Origin: Actinomycetales bacterium
Lineage (GTDB): Bacteria > Actinomycetota > Actinomycetes > Actinomycetales > Kineosporiaceae
Direction of reading: 5' to 3'
Assembly (NCBI GenBank): GCA_012719445.1
Contig: JAAYAH010000187.1
Location: forward strand, 1 to 59,122
Length of the DNA: 59,122 nucleotides
Part shown: one piece after another, positions 28,331 through 37,017 of the stretch
Layout of the letters: every line of letters starts with the position of its first letter
How positions within the stretch are numbered: position 1 is the first letter of the stretch
Made by a program: the position numbers and the translations under genes
The notes under the pieces: generated by a model
The model's database searches: none
Told to the model about the DNA's origin: nothing
What the model saw: the letters and a program-made list of their open reading frames with translations, nothing else

Positions 28331-30301
28331 CTACTGCCGGGCGACCACCCGGTCCCTGCCGCCGGTCTTCGCCCGGTACAGCGCCTCGTCGGCGAGCTCG
28401 ACGAGCACGCTGGGCGCCTGCCCCGGAGCCGGGGTGACCGCCGCGGCCCCGATGCTCGCCGTGACCACGGGCGCGACCGGGGACGCACCGTGCGGGATCG
28501 CCGTCTCCGCCAGCAGCTCGCGGAACCGCCCGGCCACCGCCATCGCCGCGGTGATCCCGTTCCTTGGCAGCACGACGGCGAACTCCTCGCCGCCGTAGCG
28601 GCAGGCCAGGTCGTCCGGGTCGTGCACGGCACGCTGCAGGCAAGCCGCCACGGCACGCAGGGTGTCGTCGCCGTAGACGTGTCCGTACCGGTCGTTGTAC
28701 GCCTTGAAAAGGTCGATGTCGATCATGAGCAGGGCCATGGTCGCACCGTCGTCGCGGTGCGCCTGCCAGTGCCGTTCGAGGTGCTGGTCGAAGGCCACCC
28801 GGTTCGCGATCCCGGTCAGGCCGTCGACCCGCAGCGAACGCTCCAGCGCGAGGTTCGCCTCGTGCAGCGCCTCCTCGGCCCGGCGCCGGGTGGCCGCCTC
28901 GAGCTCCAGCTTCTCCGTCCGCAGCCGGACCGTCCGTTCCAGCCGCGCGGTGTGCTCCTCCAGCGCCCTGGCGCTGAGCAGCCCGTCGAGGATCCGGCCG
29001 AGGTCCAGCCGGAGGCCCTCGGTGTGCGCCGCGATCCCCGGCGCCGGCTCGAACAGCAGGAACCCGAGGTCCCGGTCCAGCATGGACAGCGGCTGCAGCA
29101 CGAGCAGCCCGCGGTCGAGCTCGTGCCGGAACTCGGCCGGGAGCAGGCCGCGGCTGTCGTAGACCTGGCCGGGGCTGGTGTAGGACTGCCGTCCCCGGTA
29201 CGCGAAGACGAGCCGCCCCCTGGTGCCGGCGGCCGGAGTGCGCGGCTGCTGCCGCACCGGACCGCCGGAATCCACCTCGACCCCCTCGTGCAGGACAAGG
29301 AAGCACCGGGGGACGCCGATCCAGTCCAGCCGGATCGCGAGCTCCCGCGCCAGGTCGTCGAGGGATCGGCTACGGGTCAGTGCCCGGTTCATGCCGATGA
29401 CGGAGTCCTGGGCGTGGAGCAGCTCCATGCCGGTCGTGGTGATCTCCAGGGCGCCGGAGAGGTCCTCCCGGCGCCGGGGGTCGGTCGAACCACGGACGAC
29501 GAGCCGCGACGGGGACACCACGTTCCCCCGCACGGGGCCTCCGGCCACCTGCTCGAGGAGCAGGGTCGCCGCCAGCCCGCCCTGCCCCTCCAGGTCCTGA
29601 TCCACGGTGGTCAGCCCCGGCCAGTGGTGGGCGGCCTCGTCGTTGTCGAAGCCGGTCACGGCGACGTCCTCCGGGACCCGGAGACCGGCGTCCTCCAGCG
29701 CGGTGAGGGCCCCGAGGGCCGCCGGGTCGTTGAGGGCCACCACGGCGTCCAGATCCCGCCGCCTGGCCAGCAGGGCCTCGGTGGCGCCGAGGGCGACGTC
29801 GAACGAGAACCGGCCGTCGATCACGAGGTCCTCGTCGACGTCCAGGTCCCGCCGGCGCATCTCCTCCCGGAAGACCTGCTCCCGGACGACGGAGTCCGGC
29901 TGGTGCCGGATGCCTCGGATCAGCACCGGCCGGCGGACCCCGACCTCGTCGAGCAGATGGGTCATGAGGGCACGCATCCCGGCGGTGTTGTCGCCGTAAA
30001 CCGCGGTGACCCCCGGCGTGTCGAACCCGACGTTGACGACCGGGGCCCTCCTGGACGCCAGGAGCACGCTGAGGCGCTGCTCGTCGTCCGGACCGAGCGC
30101 GCCGGACCGGATGACCCCGAGCGGGTCCACGTCCCGGAGCAGGCGGTCGAGGCTGGAGAAGACGGCCTCCCGCCGGAGCATGTCGTTGGTGTGGGCGATC
30201 AGCGGGATGCCGTGCCGCTCCAGCGGGCCGAGCGTGCTCCGGAGCAGCCGGAGCTGGTAGTCGTTCGATCCGGTGACGATGGCCACCACGGGGCGCGTCA
30301 C
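28331..30301 (-). CDS. LacI-type ligand-binding domain fused to diguanylate cyclase (paralogue 2)
   Basis: The product has 656 residues. The GTG start at 30301 overlaps the upstream paralogue's stop by four bases (GTGA), which sets the start. The sensor half (about 5-265) shows [33 protein letters not shown] and [20 protein letters not shown]. Then come the shared middle domain (about 280-425), a coiled coil and a GGDEF domain with GGEEF at 570-574. The I-site position reads DPDD, so product inhibition is probably absent, unlike paralogue 1. There is no DNA-binding, membrane or secretion signal. The two cyclases form an operon. Confidence 0.9.
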   Translation of the reverse strand: MTRPVVAIVTGSNDYQLRLLRSTLGPLERHGIPLIAHTNDMLRREAVFSSLDRLLRDVDPLGVIRSGALGPDDEQRLSVLLASRRAPVVNVGFDTPGVTAVYGDNTAGMRALMTHLLDEVGVRRPVLIRGIRHQPDSVVREQVFREEMRRRDLDVDEDLVIDGRFSFDVALGATEALLARRRDLDAVVALNDPAALGALTALEDAGLRVPEDVAVTGFDNDEAAHHWPGLTTVDQDLEGQGGLAATLLLEQVAGGPVRGNVVSPSRLVVRGSTDPRRREDLSGALEITTTGMELLHAQDSVIGMNRALTRSRSLDDLARELAIRLDWIGVPRCFLVLHEGVEVDSGGPVRQQPRTPAAGTRGRLVFAYRGRQSYTSPGQVYDSRGLLPAEFRHELDRGLLVLQPLSMLDRDLGFLLFEPAPGIAAHTEGLRLDLGRILDGLLSARALEEHTARLERTVRLRTEKLELEAATRRRAEEALHEANLALERSLRVDGLTGIANRVAFDQHLERHWQAHRDDGATMALLMIDIDLFKAYNDRYGHVYGDDTLRAVAACLQRAVHDPDDLACRYGGEEFAVVLPRNGITAAMAVAGRFRELLAETAIPHGASPVAPVVTASIGAAAVTPAPGQAPSVLVELADEALYRAKTGGRDRVVARQ

Positions 30302-32511
30302 GACAGCAGCCCTCCGGTACCGGGCCGGTCGCCGAGGGCCGCCCCGTTCCGATCGGTCGGCGGCGCGCCCGGGCATGCCGACTCGACCGACCCGACCGAC
30401 TCGGCACGGCTCGTGACGGGGACGGCGGCGGGCCGCCCCCCGGCGCGGCCTGCGATCGCCCCGGTGCCGGGGTCCGCGACGGCCAGCCGGTCCCTGCCGA
30501 GCAGCTTCGCCTGGTAGAGGGCGAGGTCGGCCGACTCCACCAGGGTGGCCGACTGACGGTCGCGCGCCGGCCGCGTCACGGCCAGCCCGATGCTCGCCGT
30601 GACGACCGGGGCGACCGTCGACACCTCGTGCGGCACGGCAGCCTCCGCCAGCAGCCGCCGGAACCGGACGGCGACGGCCATGGCGCCCCGGAGCCCGCCC
30701 CGGGGCAGGACGACGGCGAACTCCTCGCCGCCGTAGCGGCCGACCAGGTCCTCGGGATCACGGACGGCATGGTGCAGGCACCGGGCCACCGTCCGGAGCG
30801 TCTCGTCGCCCTGGACGTGCCCGTAGTGGTCGTTGTAGGGCTTGAAGAGGTCGACGTCCACCATGAGCAGGGCCAGCTCGTGGCCGGTGCCGGCCTGGAC
30901 GTCCCAGCGGTGCTCCAGGAACGACTGCAGCGTGACCCGGTTGGCGACCTGGGTCAGACCGTCCCGCTTGACGGACTCCTGGAGCCTCGCGTTGATCGAC
31001 CGGAGCCGGCGCTCGGTGATGCCCCTGCCGACGACCTCCGCCTTGAGCTGCTGGGCACGACGGGCGACCGCCGCCCGGAGCGTCTCGGCATAGGCCTCGA
31101 GCCGCTGCCGGGCGAGCACGGCGTGCAGCGCCTGGGTCACGTCGATCCGCAGCGTCCAGGCCAGGTCGAGCGGCCCGGACTCCTGCTCGTACAGCACGTA
31201 GCCGACCTCGCGGTCCGGAACCCACAGGGGCAGCAGGTAGAGGAAGCCGTCGGACGACGCCGGGTGGAGCTCGTCCGGGAGCAGCTCGGAGACCGGGTGG
31301 ACGTCGCCGGGAACCGGCTGGGAACTGCCGTCCCGGAAGTTGATCACCATCCGGGCGGTCGCCGAGGCGTCTGAGGGCTCCGCCTTCCCGCCCACGTGGT
31401 CGTAGGCGGCGAGGACGCACCGGGTGACGCCCAGCCGGACCAGCTCCGCCGCGATCACCCGGGCGACGTCCTCCGTGCTGCGGCAGTAGCTCAGCTCCCG
31501 GTGCATCCTCAGCAGCGGGTGCGCTCTCGCCAGCTCGCCCCGTACCGCGCGGGCCGCGTCCGTCGCCCGGCCCAGCCGCTCCGGGAACGACCCGCCCGGC
31601 GTCGTCGTCCCCCGCACAACCAGCCGCGACGGCACCACGACCTGGCGTGCCGGGCCGCGGGCCCCGTCCAGCCTCGCCAGGAGCAGTTCGGCCGCGACCC
31701 TGCCCTGCTCCTCCAGGTTCTGGTCCACCGTCGTCAGGCCCGGCCAGCGCAGTTCCGCGGACGGCTCGTTGTCGAAGCCGGTGACGAGGACGTCCTCCGG
31801 CACCCGGAGCCCCGCCGTCCGGAGCGCGGCGAGGACCCCGAAGGCCGAGACGTCGTTGGCCGCCACGACGGCATCGATGTCCGGCCGGGTCTCGGCGAGG
31901 ACGAGGATCTCCCGGTACGCGCAGCCGGCGCTGAACGCGCCGTCGAGCACCAGGTCGTCCGGCACCTGCAGTCCGCGCCGGGCCAGCTCGCTCCGGAAGA
32001 CCTCCTCGCGCTCGACGGAGTCCTGCTGGTGCGGGATGCCGCGGACCAGGACCGGGCGGCGCCTCCCCCTCTCGTCCAGGAGGTGGGTCATCAACGCGCG
32101 CATCCCGGTGACGTTGTCCCCGTGCACCGAGTCCGCACCGGGGACCGCGTACCCGAGGTGGACGACGGGCAGGTCGAGCCGGGACAGCGGGGAGAGCACC
32201 GGGTCGGCGTCCTCGACGTGGGTCCCCACCGACAGGACGGCCCCCCGCGGGACCAGGTGGTCGACGGCCTGGGTCAGGAGGGGCGACGGCGGTCTGCCCG
32301 GCTCGTGGTCGTTGACGAGGACGACGAACGGGATCCCCCGTCCGGACAGGACGCGAGCCATCCCCCGGACCAGACGTCCCTGGTACTGGTCCAGCCCTTC
32401 GACCACGGCGACGACCGGGGCTGCCAGAACGGCCTCCCTTCCCGACGTCTCTGGCCTCGGTCCGGCTGCCGACGACCCCGCAGCCGGGAGAGTCCTGGTC
32501 GAGACGGACAT
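30298..32511 (-). CDS. LacI-type ligand-binding domain fused to diguanylate cyclase (paralogue 3)
   Basis: The product has 737 residues from ATG 32511. The ligand domain (about 30-300) has [48 protein letters not shown] and LTTVDQNLEEQGRVAAELLL. The middle domain, a coiled coil and GGDEF follow, with GGEEF at 594-598. The I-site position reads DPED, so no canonical inhibition site. A C-terminal tail of about 50 Ala/Gly/Pro residues is unique to this copy. It is the first gene of the operon with paralogue 2. It is closest to paralogue 1 in the sensor half, including the GIPHQQDSV segment. Confidence 0.9.
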   Translation of the reverse strand: MSVSTRTLPAAGSSAAGPRPETSGREAVLAAPVVAVVEGLDQYQGRLVRGMARVLSGRGIPFVVLVNDHEPGRPPSPLLTQAVDHLVPRGAVLSVGTHVEDADPVLSPLSRLDLPVVHLGYAVPGADSVHGDNVTGMRALMTHLLDERGRRRPVLVRGIPHQQDSVEREEVFRSELARRGLQVPDDLVLDGAFSAGCAYREILVLAETRPDIDAVVAANDVSAFGVLAALRTAGLRVPEDVLVTGFDNEPSAELRWPGLTTVDQNLEEQGRVAAELLLARLDGARGPARQVVVPSRLVVRGTTTPGGSFPERLGRATDAARAVRGELARAHPLLRMHRELSYCRSTEDVARVIAAELVRLGVTRCVLAAYDHVGGKAEPSDASATARMVINFRDGSSQPVPGDVHPVSELLPDELHPASSDGFLYLLPLWVPDREVGYVLYEQESGPLDLAWTLRIDVTQALHAVLARQRLEAYAETLRAAVARRAQQLKAEVVGRGITERRLRSINARLQESVKRDGLTQVANRVTLQSFLEHRWDVQAGTGHELALLMVDVDLFKPYNDHYGHVQGDETLRTVARCLHHAVRDPEDLVGRYGGEEFAVVLPRGGLRGAMAVAVRFRRLLAEAAVPHEVSTVAPVVTASIGLAVTRPARDRQSATLVESADLALYQAKLLGRDRLAVADPGTGAIAGRAGGRPAAVPVTSRAESVGSVESACPGAPPTDRNGAALGDRPGTGGLLS

Positions 32512-32613
32512 CTACCCCCGTACCCTAACCGTTCGTCGGCGAGGGCTCACGCAGTGCACGAATCCGCGTGCCCACATGATCGTCGACGGAGCTCGTCGTG
32601 GCGCCGGAGGCGA

Positions 32614-32898
32614 TCAGTCGAAGAAACGGTCGATGTCGTCCGCGGAGCAGAGGGCGGCGCTGTTGTGCGCGATCGCCTGGAGGTACTCCAGCGCGCGGTC
32701 GCGCCCGAGCGTCGCCGTCGCCAGCGTCGAGGCGATGGAGGCGAGGGCTGCGACGAAGGCCAGCCGGGCGGCGTCGTCCTCGACGGTCTCGGTGAGCACG
32801 TAGTGCATCGCCTGGTGGTCGCCGAGCAGCTGGAACCGGATGAACGCCGCGGCCCGCTGGTTGGCGCGCGCGGCACCCCGGCGGTCGACGGCCGACAT
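32614..32898 (-). CDS. Hypothetical protein, 94 aa
   Basis: ATG 32898 has GGGAGG eight bases upstream. The product is soluble and helical, with FIRFQLLGDHQAMHYVLTE, ARLAFVAALASIASTLATA and a C-terminal DDIDRFFD. I recognise no family. It lies between rnpB and the cyclase operon in the same direction. Its clean ribosome site and balanced composition support a real gene. Confidence 0.65.
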   Translation of the reverse strand: MSAVDRRGAARANQRAAAFIRFQLLGDHQAMHYVLTETVEDDAARLAFVAALASIASTLATATLGRDRALEYLQAIAHNSAALCSADDIDRFFD

Positions 32899-33047
32899 GG
32901 ACGATCCCTCCCGCGATGCACTGGTCCGCGGTCCACCGCACCAGCAGCCCGGGAACCCGGGCAAGCCCTCGCCCGCCACCACCACCCGGACGTCGCAGCA
33001 CCGCGACCCGGCAGCGTCGGGCGGTCACGCACAGCGTCGTTCCCCAG

Positions 33048-33447
33048 GGCGGACGAGCCGGACTGTAAGCCGGATCCTGTGCCGGTCCCGGTCACCCGGG
33101 ATCGGCGGCGGCCATCCATCTCGGGACGCCGTCACCGGCGCCCTCCAGCGGCCTACCCGGGAGCTCGGGCGGGCAGCCCTCGAACGCTCCCTGTCTGGCC
33201 TTGCTCCGGGTGGGGTTTACCGAGCCGCACCGGTCACCCGGCACGCTGGTGGTCTCTTACACCACCGTTTCACCCTTGCCCGTCCGGACGGTCGGTGACC
33301 GTCCGGACGGGCGGTCTGTTCTCTGTGGCACTGTCCCGCGGGTCACCCCGGGTGGGCGTTACCCACCACCCTGCCCTGTGGAGTCCGGACTTTCCTCGGC
33401 GGGCGGGTCACCCCGCCCGACGCGGCCGCCCGTCCGGCTCGTCCGCC
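33048..33447 (-). ncRNA. rnpB: RNase P RNA, bacterial class A
   Basis: On the minus strand the RNA begins near 33447 and ends near 33048. The conserved core GAGGAAAGTCCGGACTCC lies at about 33381-33397, and the 3' end has GGCTTACAGTCCGGCTCG. The terminal P1 helix pairs CCGGCTCGTCCGCC at one end with its complement at the other. The length of about 400 nt fits. It is the catalytic RNA that matures tRNA 5' ends. Exact ends are estimated from P1 to within a few bases. Its 5' part overlaps the end of the RNB gene. Confidence 0.95.
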
Positions 33448-35018
33448 GGACCAGGGTAACCGCCCGGGCCCCGCCCCGGTTCCCGCGGTGGGGCCGCGGC
33501 GAAGCGGACCCGGCCGGTGTCCGGGTCGGCGTCCGTCAGCCGGACCCGGACCGGCTCGCCGAGCCGGAGCGGGCCGTCGCAGCCGGCGAGCACCGGCGGG
33601 CCGATCACCTGCACCTGGCCGCTCTCGCCCCCGCGCCGCACCTCGACCACCACCGCGTCGAAGTCCCGGCCGACGCTGCCAGCCAGCACCGCCGCCTCGA
33701 CCTGGTCGAGGCAGCGACGTTCGAGCTCACCGGCGAGCCGGTCGGAGGCGCGCATCGCCGCCGGCAGCGCGGGCAGGGCCTCGCGCACCCACTCCGGCAC
33801 CTCGAGCCCCTGGCTGAGGGCGTGGCAGCAGGCCAGCCCGAACCGGTCCACCAGCCGCCGCAGCGGCGCGGTGACGTGGGCGTACGGAGCGGCGACCGCG
33901 GCGTGGACTCGGACCGCGGGCTCCGTGCCGTCGAAGGGGGTGTACGCGGCGCCGCGGAAGAGCGCACCCGCCTCGTGCACCAGCGCCAACCGGGCCGGGT
34001 CGGTCAGGTCCAGGCCGCGGAGGAACTCGCCGTAGGGGAGGTTCTCCAGCCACGGGACGCCGAGGGCATCGGCCTGGCGGCGGAACCGGTCGACGACCGC
34101 GTGGTCCGGCTCCGGCAGGGTCCGCAGCAGCCCGACCCCGCCGCGCAGCATTATCGCCGCGGCGGCCATCCCCGTGGTCAGCGAGAGCTGGGCGTTCCAG
34201 TCCTCCGCGGCCAGCGCCGGACGCAGCCGGACCCGGTAGCCCTCGTCGGTCTCCTCGACCTCCTGCTCCGGCATCGGCAGCCCGGCGCCGCCACGGCTCC
34301 GTTCGAGCTCGATCCGGCGCCGCCCGACGGCGCGCAGCAGCACCGCCTGAGCCGCCGGCCCGTCGATCCCGGCCGTGTCGAGCCACCGGGCGAGGTCGCC
34401 GGGAGAGCGCTCCGGCTCCGGGTCGGGGTTGGCGTCGGCGAGCGCCTGCATCCCCGCGTAGTCCAGCCGACTCCGGCTGCGCACGACAGCCCGGAGCACG
34501 TCCGCCGAGGTCAGGGAGCCGCGCGCGTCCAGGGTGAGCCGCCACACGTAGGCGGGGCGGTCCCTACCCTCCAACAGGCTGGCCGCGTCCTCGCTGAGCA
34601 CCGGGGGGTGCAGCGGGGTGCGCAGGTCGGGGCTGTAGAGGGTCTGTCCCCTGCGCGCGGCCTCGACGGCGACGGCCCCCTCCGGTTCGACGAACGCAGG
34701 CACGTCGGCGATGGCGTAGAGGAGCCGGAACCCGTCCCCGGCCACCGTGAGGTGCAGGGCCTGGTCGAGGTCCGTCGCCCCGGGCGGGTCGACGGTGACG
34801 AACGGGACGTCGCGCAGGTCGGCGTCGGTGACCGGAGCCCTGCCGGCGGCGTCGGCTGCCTCGGCGAGGACGTGGGGCGGGAAGGCGTCGGGGATCCCCA
34901 GTTCGGCCCTGATCCGGGCGAACCGGGAGGGGAGGTCGGCCCTCGTCTCCGGCACCGCCCGGCCCTGCAGGGCCCTCCCGTCACGGTCCCGGCCCAGCCG
35001 GAGGGGTCGTCGCACCAT
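33408..35018 (-). CDS. RNB-domain (RNase II/R family) exoribonuclease
   Basis: The product has 536 residues. The RNB catalytic domain begins around residue 70 with FVTVDPPGATDLDQALHLTV. Of the usual four Asp residues in DP-x-D-x-DD, the fourth is Gln, as is common in actinobacterial members. YAIADVPAFV, PLHPPVLSEDAASLL and HVTAPLRRLVDRFG are also typical. No S1 domain is obvious beyond a short OB-like end. It degrades RNA 3' to 5'. ATG 35018 follows TAGGGT by seven bases, suggesting a leaderless start. The last 13 codons (GPADEPDGRPRRAG) lie inside rnpB on the same strand. Confidence 0.88.
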   Translation of the reverse strand: MVRRPLRLGRDRDGRALQGRAVPETRADLPSRFARIRAELGIPDAFPPHVLAEAADAAGRAPVTDADLRDVPFVTVDPPGATDLDQALHLTVAGDGFRLLYAIADVPAFVEPEGAVAVEAARRGQTLYSPDLRTPLHPPVLSEDAASLLEGRDRPAYVWRLTLDARGSLTSADVLRAVVRSRSRLDYAGMQALADANPDPEPERSPGDLARWLDTAGIDGPAAQAVLLRAVGRRRIELERSRGGAGLPMPEQEVEETDEGYRVRLRPALAAEDWNAQLSLTTGMAAAAIMLRGGVGLLRTLPEPDHAVVDRFRRQADALGVPWLENLPYGEFLRGLDLTDPARLALVHEAGALFRGAAYTPFDGTEPAVRVHAAVAAPYAHVTAPLRRLVDRFGLACCHALSQGLEVPEWVREALPALPAAMRASDRLAGELERRCLDQVEAAVLAGSVGRDFDAVVVEVRRGGESGQVQVIGPPVLAGCDGPLRLGEPVRVRLTDADPDTGRVRFAAAPPREPGRGPGGYPGPADEPDGRPRRAG

Positions 35019-35124
35019 GACCAGCACCCTAGGGTGCGTGCGCCCCGTCCTCGCGCCCCACCGGCAACCGAGGCTGCACCGGCCGGCACGGACGGGTCAC
35101 CCGGTCAGGTCCCGGCCCGGTCGC

Positions 35125-35883
35125 TCAGTCGTCGTCGCGCTCCAGGCGCCGTGCCCGCATCTGCTCCGCGTAGACGATGCGGCGCATGGCGTCGGCGAAC
35201 CGCTCCGGGTCGACGAAGCGCAGCGCCGTCTCGCACATGCTCTCGTCGCGGCCCTCGACGGCGCCGGACCAGACCACGGAGGCCCGCAGCTCCATCTGGA
35301 CCCGCTCCACCTCGACCCACACCGTGAGCAGGCCGCCGATGGGCAGCTCGGGGCCGGGCAGCACGCAACGCAGGCCGCCCTCGCTGAGGTCGACGGTGTG
35401 CCCCTCGAGGGTGACGTCGGTGCTCGGCGAGATGGCGCCGATGCCGATCCCGCCCGGCAGCACCTCGACCCGCACCGGCAGGGTCATGGTCACCCGGAAG
35501 AACTTGCGCCGCTCGGTGCGCACCGCGGGGCCGACGACCTCGACCCGCCAGACCTCGACCGAGTTCCGGATGTACTGCTCCCCGAGGTAGGCGACGGGCA
35601 GTTCCATCAGCCCCCGTTCGGTGGGCCAGGTGAGGCTGCACAGAGTGCCCACCGCGAGTTCGTCGAGGTCACCGACGTACCGTGGCGAGGCGATCATCAG
35701 CACGTGACGCTCACCCGGACTCTGGGCGAGGACCACCTCTTCCGTCCGGGAGGGGATGTCCTGCCGCGTCGGGTGCCCCTCCAGATCACCGTCCGCGTAG
35801 ACGGCCACCCTCACCAGGGTGTTGATCCGCGGCATCGCCGACGCGTCGTCGACGACCTCACGCTTGACGTCATCCTCGGCCAC
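35125..35883 (-). CDS. PilZ-domain c-di-GMP receptor
   Basis: The product has 252 residues from GTG 35883, with GGAGG about 11 bases upstream. The N-terminal half (about 20-125) is a YcgR-N-like beta domain (HVLMIASPRYVGDLDELAVG). The C-terminal PilZ domain carries both ligand motifs: the Arg block TERRKFFRV and DLSEGGLRC (D-x-S-x-x-G). It should bind c-di-GMP and relay it to motility or cell-surface targets. No enzyme domain is attached. It lies close to the two-gene cyclase operon and is the obvious candidate receptor for it. Confidence 0.88.
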   Translation of the reverse strand: MAEDDVKREVVDDASAMPRINTLVRVAVYADGDLEGHPTRQDIPSRTEEVVLAQSPGERHVLMIASPRYVGDLDELAVGTLCSLTWPTERGLMELPVAYLGEQYIRNSVEVWRVEVVGPAVRTERRKFFRVTMTLPVRVEVLPGGIGIGAISPSTDVTLEGHTVDLSEGGLRCVLPGPELPIGGLLTVWVEVERVQMELRASVVWSGAVEGRDESMCETALRFVDPERFADAMRRIVYAEQMRARRLERDDD

Positions 35884-36005
35884 GGCGGGGGTGCCTCCTG
35901 TCTCGCGTCCTGGGAGTCCCGCCGTCGTCACACCGCCGAGACACCGCCATTGGTCACGACGATACGGCGTCTTGTCACTGAGCGTCGACCACCAGTCACT
36001 CAAAA

Positions 36006-36914
36006 TCAGCAGGTGTCGCCGTCTCCGTGCAATCGGATCGCCACCCCGTCCCGGTCGACGAACCGATCGGCCGCGACGACAGCGGTGCCTGCCGCCGGGG
36101 TACCCACCGGACGGGCTCCGGCTGACTCCAGGGCGTCGGCCGCCCCGGGGACGTCGGGCACCCCCAGCCCCAGACCGCGGATGCCGAGCCGATCCTCGTC
36201 CGGGGTCCACGGACTGTCCGCGGTGTCGGCGGAGAAGGAGAAGACCTCCAGCACCGCCGCCCCCGCCTGCAGGTAGTGGATGGTGAAGCCCCGCGGGTCC
36301 TGGGTCTGGTCGAGGCGTCCGATCACCTGGTACCCCAGCCGGTCCCGGTACAGCGCCAGGGTGGCGTCCAGGTCGGCGACGGTGACCGCGACGTGGTCGA
36401 AGGCGGGACCGGCCTCCCTCGGGCGGGCCACGGCGGCCAGCCGCTCCCGCTCGGCGAGCTCTGCCGACATGATCTCGTGGTAGGTGAGGTGCCGGTCGAC
36501 GATCTCGAGCAGGGTCCCGTCCGGGTCGGGGAAGAAGGCCAGCCGGACCCCGCCGACGGCCTCCAGCGGCTCGACGACGAACCGCACCCCGGCGTCCCGC
36601 AGCCGCTCGGCCTGCAGGGGGACGTCGCCCACCCGGAAGCCGACGTGCCGGAGCCCGCGCTGCAGGTCGTCGCCGACCCAGCCGCCGAGGGTCCCGCCCT
36701 CCCCCGCCGCGACCAGGGCGATCAGCGCGGGGCCCGCGCTGAGCCAGCGCACCCGGCCCACGCGGGGGCCGACGTCCTGCGGCCCCTCGACCGGCCGGAA
36801 GCCCAGCAGGTCCCGGTAGAAGTCGACCGACCGCTCGAGGTCACTGGCCCCGATCTCGACGTGGCCGATGCCTCCGCCCGTCCCCGCGCTGCCCGTTCCC
36901 GCCCGGTTCGGCAC
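36006..36914 (-). CDS. Two-domain VOC (glyoxalase/dioxygenase superfamily) protein
   Basis: The product has 302 residues. Two vicinal-oxygen-chelate modules: GHVEIGASDLERSVDFYRDLLGF (from about 16) ending FPDPDGTLLEIVDRH, and FDHVAVTVADLDATLALYRDRLGY (from about 172) ending FVDRDGVAIRLHG. Metal-ligand His and Glu are visible in module 1. The substrate is unknown; candidates are an extradiol dioxygenase, a glyoxalase or a resistance protein. The GTG start has GGGAGGAG six bases upstream. It is divergent from the decarboxylase. Confidence 0.82.
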   Translation of the reverse strand: MPNRAGTGSAGTGGGIGHVEIGASDLERSVDFYRDLLGFRPVEGPQDVGPRVGRVRWLSAGPALIALVAAGEGGTLGGWVGDDLQRGLRHVGFRVGDVPLQAERLRDAGVRFVVEPLEAVGGVRLAFFPDPDGTLLEIVDRHLTYHEIMSAELAERERLAAVARPREAGPAFDHVAVTVADLDATLALYRDRLGYQVIGRLDQTQDPRGFTIHYLQAGAAVLEVFSFSADTADSPWTPDEDRLGIRGLGLGVPDVPGAADALESAGARPVGTPAAGTAVVAADRFVDRDGVAIRLHGDGDTC

Positions 36915-37017
36915 CCGTCTCTCCTCCCGCTCGCCTCGCGGCGTCGTCTCCCTCCGCCGTCGCGGAAGGTCCTCTCGCCCTGACCGGATCCTGTCACCGT
37001 CCGCGTACGGTGGGCCG

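Noticed and set aside
33408-33447. Premature end of the RNB gene due to sequence error
   Set aside because: The frame stays open to a stop inside rnpB, and P1 pairing of rnpB is intact, so both features appear genuine.
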